This document shows positions 51,985 through 54,333 of a stretch of 54,333 nucleotides of DNA, one piece after another; the first letter of the stretch is position 1; each line of letters starts with the position of its first letter. Origin of the DNA: an uncultured Clostridia bacterium (lineage in GTDB: Bacteria > Bacillota > Clostridia > Christensenellales > UBA3700); assembly GCA_944381275.1 (NCBI GenBank), contig CALWKO010000007.1, positions 1 to 54,333 on the forward strand. Direction: 5' to 3'. The notes beneath the pieces are model-generated. The model made no database searches, was not told the DNA's origin, and saw nothing but the letters and a program-made list of their open reading frames with translations. A program made the translations under genes and the position numbers.

Positions 51985-52683
51985 TTGAAAAAAATTAAAT
52001 TCAATGCGCGTTTTATCGCGTGGACTGCCGTGTTTGCGGCGCTTGCGGCTGTGCTGCAACTTCTTGAATTCCATCTGCCCATATTGCCCACTTTTTTGGC
52101 TGTGGACTTTTCCGAATTGCCTGCGGTGCTGGCTTCGTTTTCGCTCGGTCCCACCTCCGGCGTGCTGGTGTGTTTGGTGAAAAATTTGATAAAGCTAATC
52201 ACCACCACCACGGGCGGCGTGGGCGAACTAGCCAACTTTTTGATAGGCATTTTCTACGTCATCCCCGCCGGCGTTATATATAAGTACAAGCGCACGTTCG
52301 GCGGCGCGATAATCGGCATGATCGCGGGAATTGTGTGCTGCGCACTTATCAGCGTGCCGCTCAACTATTACGTCACCTACCCCGTGTATTATAACTTTAT
52401 GTCGCAAGAAGCGATCTTGGGCATGTACCGGGCCATATATTCGGGGACGGATTCCATTTTGGAAGCGCTGTTTATTTTCAACGTACCTATGACTGCGGGC
52501 AAGATGCTCATCAACTCCGCCATAACCTTGGTGGTATATAAAAAGCTTTCTAACTTGATAAAGTTCGGCATCCGTCGCAAGAATAAGACGGCGGCGCAGA
52601 CGTCCGCGGACGGCACAAGCGGCAACGTGAACTGCATTAAATCGGACGAACCGCAGCAAGGCGATTCGAAAACCAAAAATTAA
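51985..52683 (+). CDS. ribU: Riboflavin ECF-transporter substrate-binding protein RibU
   Basis: RibU captures riboflavin and passes it to the shared ECF energy module, which is not encoded here. The 232-residue product has about six membrane helices, the family FxxAVDFSELPAVLASFSLGPTSGVLVCLVKNLIKL and TTGGVGELANFLIGIFYVIPAG. The C-terminal 40 residues are polar and unlike the family. The start is TTG with AAGGAG 6 bases upstream. The FMN riboswitch directly before it confirms the substrate class. Confidence 0.95.
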   Translation: MKKIKFNARFIAWTAVFAALAAVLQLLEFHLPILPTFLAVDFSELPAVLASFSLGPTSGVLVCLVKNLIKLITTTTGGVGELANFLIGIFYVIPAGVIYKYKRTFGGAIIGMIAGIVCCALISVPLNYYVTYPVYYNFMSQEAILGMYRAIYSGTDSILEALFIFNVPMTAGKMLINSAITLVVYKKLSNLIKFGIRRKNKTAAQTSADGTSGNVNCIKSDEPQQGDSKTKN

Positions 52684-52716
52684 AAAACCTGTCCGCGATT
52701 ATAAAACTTGAAAGAT

Positions 52717-52750
52717 AAAGCCCCTCTTTGCGAGGGGCTTTGGCTTTTTA
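52717..52750 (+). terminator. Intrinsic terminator of ribU
   Basis: A 10-base stem AAAGCCCCTC/GAGGGGCTTT (52717-52726 and 52732-52741), then GGC and T5. Confidence 0.85.
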
Positions 52751-52848
52751 GGCGTTATTATTTAATTTGAAGAAGCTACCGAATATGCGGTGAAGGTATT
52801 GATTGCATTATCCCTTGAACGGCCAATTGCAATTATTCTTAAAAATCA

Positions 52849-53388
52849 TTAGCCGACGTCCTCCGCCGCAGATTGAATGATTGCCCTATCGGCGATTATG
52901 CCGAAGAGGTCGTTCTTTATTACGAGTACATATCCTTCCTGAGAGGTGACGGCTATTCCCTGGACTTGCTCGGTAACGGAATCTCCACCCTTGGTATAAG
53001 AGAGGGTGCTGCCGCTCAAAGTTGCGTTTTCGTATTTTTCCGCGCCGAAGTCCGCCGCGGCGATGTTGGCGGACGCGGTGACCGTGCCGGGCATATCGTC
53101 AACCGTGGCTGTGCCGCTTGCCGTTATTTCCACGCCGGCAGAGGTGATTTTTGCCGTTGCTGTGCCTTCAAAATCGGGATAAGCCGCCTTAATGCAGGAG
53201 ACAAGCGCGTCCTGCGCCCTTTTTTCCAAGGAATCGCCCTGTGCATATGCGGACGAGATGACATCCATATCCTTAACAGACGTGATTATAACTTCCTCAC
53301 CCGCGCAAGCGGCAAGCGCTCCGCACATTGCAACGAGCACTATAGCCATCACCGCGGCAATAAATTTCGCGCCCTTTTTCATAAACAT
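52849..53388 (-). CDS. Putative lipoprotein of unknown function
   Basis: The 179-residue product has a basic start MFMKKGAKF, a hydrophobic signal and the lipobox LAAC (Cys near residue 30). The rest is a Thr/Ala-rich beta-type domain (ATAKITSAGVEITASGTATV), acidic and without Cys. I do not recognise the family. Lgt and LspA, both encoded in this window, would process it. The site GAGGTG favours the second of three nearby ATGs. It is convergent with ribU. Confidence 0.75.
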   Translation of the reverse strand: MFMKKGAKFIAAVMAIVLVAMCGALAACAGEEVIITSVKDMDVISSAYAQGDSLEKRAQDALVSCIKAAYPDFEGTATAKITSAGVEITASGTATVDDMPGTVTASANIAAADFGAEKYENATLSGSTLSYTKGGDSVTEQVQGIAVTSQEGYVLVIKNDLFGIIADRAIIQSAAEDVG

Positions 53389-53440
53389 ACACCTCATGTA
53401 TTTTTATATATTAAACATTCCGCATTTAATTTATATATTA

Positions 53441-53469
53441 AGTATACCACCCTTCCAAAAAACCGTCAA
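53441..53469 (-). promoter_or_regulatory. Promoter of the lipoprotein gene
   Basis: Reverse strand TTGACG (53464-53469), 17 bases, TATACT (53441-53446), giving a leader of about 45 bases. Confidence 0.7.
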
Positions 53470-53548
53470 GTTTTTCTTAAAACCCCGCCGCACCTTTTCA
53501 AAAAAACTCCCGATTTTAATACCTCACCCCACCCCGCTCCGCCCCTTT

Positions 53549-54333
53549 CGAGGTACGAATTCCGTACCTCAATTGTTTTTAATTGCGCGAGGTACGGTTT
53601 CCGTACCTCGATTAGTGTTGCCGAGGTACGGTTTCCGTACCTCGATTAATTTTAACGTGAGCGAGGTACGGTTTCCGTACCTCGATTAGTGTTGCCATGC
53701 CCGAGGTACATTTTCCGTACCTCAATTGGTTTCAATGTGCGCGAGGTACGTTTTCCGTACCTCGATTGGTTTCAACGGGCGCGAGGTACGTTTTCCGTAC
53801 CTCGATTGGTTTCAACGGGCGCGAGGTACGGTTTTCGTACCTCGATTGATTTTAATGTGCGCGAGGTACGGTTTCCGTACCTCGATTGGCTTTTGTGCGC
53901 GAACTACGGTTTCCTTACCTCGATTGGTTTTTGTGCACGATGTACGTTTTCCGCACCTCGACGAATGTTGTCCTGCCCGGGAACGATATAAGATTGTATG
54001 GCTGCCCTTCTTCCGTCCAATTTAACATTAGATATTAAATCGGCCGAAATTATGTGCTGTGTACATATTTTGATTTTATCAAGTAAAGAAATCACCATAT
54101 TATTAAAAATATAAGTGCTGTGGTGCGAGGTACGGTTTCCGTACCTCGATTGATTTTTAGGTGAGCAAGGTATATAACGAATACCTCAATCGGTTTATAT
54201 TCGAGGTACGGAAACCGTACCTCGATTTGTGCTACCCAGCGCGAGGTACGGTTTTCGTACCTCGAAGAATGTTGTCCTGCTCGATTGGTTCTTTGTGCTC
54301 GAGGTACGGTTTCTGTACCTTGATTGGTTCTTT
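53549..54333. repeat. Array of 23-bp hairpins with a 40-bp period (array D), open at the window end
   Basis: The unit is stem CGAGGTACGG, loop TTT, stem CCGTACCTCG, then a 17-base spacer like ATTGGTTTCAACGGGCG. Units begin at 53549, 53588, 53622, 53662, 53702, 53742, 53782, 53822, 53862, 53900, 53938, then, after a break, 54126, 54202, 54242 and 54300, with a decayed copy near 54165. Seven successive units are spaced exactly 40 bases. The one at 54202 has loop AAA, so it is inverted. Spacers are similar to each other, unlike CRISPR spacers. Open frames across it have no start sites and are not taken as genes. Confidence 0.93.
53961..54125. other. Non-repeat segment interrupting array D
   Basis: About 150 bases without the hairpin lie between units at 53938 and 54126. 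The left flank GAATGTTGTCCTGCCCGG recurs at 54268 as GAATGTTGTCCTGCTCGA, beside a normal unit, which suggests the segment was inserted or that array sequence was lost. No gene is recognised in it. Confidence 0.55.

Noticed and set aside
53192..54025. Open frames through array D with repeated RFPYLD/FRTSI words
   Set aside because: A 40-bp unit without stop codons stays open in all frames; no start signal is seen.
53549..54333. Array D as a CRISPR array
   Set aside because: The repeat is palindromic and regularly spaced, but the 17-base spacers are variants of one sequence and no cas gene is present in the window.

Overview
The window looks like a chromosomal piece of an anaerobic, probably spore-forming member of the Clostridia. 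Supporting signs are: a large (Bacillus-type) SRP RNA; the gene order tig-clpP-clpX-engB; the ylmE(yggS)-sepF-lspA-rluD order; a lysA/M50-scpA-scpB and DUF2953-gerW-dacF-rluB block; a PdaB-type deacetylase; type-2 galT; and a biotin-dependent decarboxylase cluster with a Na+ pump. I cannot name the genus. No tRNA, rRNA, insertion sequence, prophage or CRISPR array was seen.

Layout. 1-1340: start of the division/cell-wall cluster (rsmH, cut by the window edge, and mraZ) read leftwards from a perfect consensus promoter. 1341-3058: no gene; its right half is a roughly 28-bp periodic array of GC-rich alternating purine-pyrimidine cores. 3059-8756: phosphoesterase, an unrecognised Cys-rich protein and the engB/clpX/clpP/tig proteostasis operon. 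8867-15119: rqcH facing the rluD-lspA-sepF-yggS operon, then an OB-fold protein and a PdaB-like deacetylase. 15346-20365: SRP RNA, a NYN-LOTUS protein, a SPOR-like membrane protein, dCMP deaminase and an M20 peptidase. 20425-22601: a phased 21-bp repeat, a variant CIRCE operator and groES-groEL. 22673-28608: DivIVA-like protein, the galK-lgt-pncB operon and divergent galT. 28877-34168: a five-gene operon with two carboxyltransferases (OadA/5S type and MmdA/12S type), a biotin carrier and a membrane pump. 34439-41122: rluB, dacF, gerW, DUF2953, scpB, scpA, M50 protease and lysA. 41281-46934: WYL regulator, icd, ddl, a membrane-anchored MurF-like ligase and a hydrolase. 47172-48314: two GNAT acetyltransferases. 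48315-49964: a large palindrome array. 49965-51812: rimI, tsaB, tsaE. 51866-52683: FMN riboswitch and ribU. 52849-53388: a lipoprotein. 53545 to the end: a 40-bp-period hairpin array that continues past the window.

The most unusual content is between the genes. Five intergenic regions carry short repeats at a fixed spacing, each family different: about 28 bp (2240-3050), exactly 21 bp (20425-20520), about 70 bp (48370-49910), about 90 bp (50455-50740) and exactly 40 bp (53549-54333). In three of them (about 70, about 90 and 40 bp) the repeated core is a short perfect or near-perfect hairpin, and in the 70-bp array unrelated palindromes occupy the same position in an otherwise conserved unit. 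I know of no described system that matches these.

Gene expression also shows a pattern. Several genes (phosphoesterase, rqcH, yggS, tsaE) have a -10 box ending only 6-7 bases before the start codon and no Shine-Dalgarno sequence, so their mRNAs are probably leaderless. Other genes use good Shine-Dalgarno sites and many 1-8 base stop/start overlaps, with three much longer overlaps (49, 65 and 104 bases).
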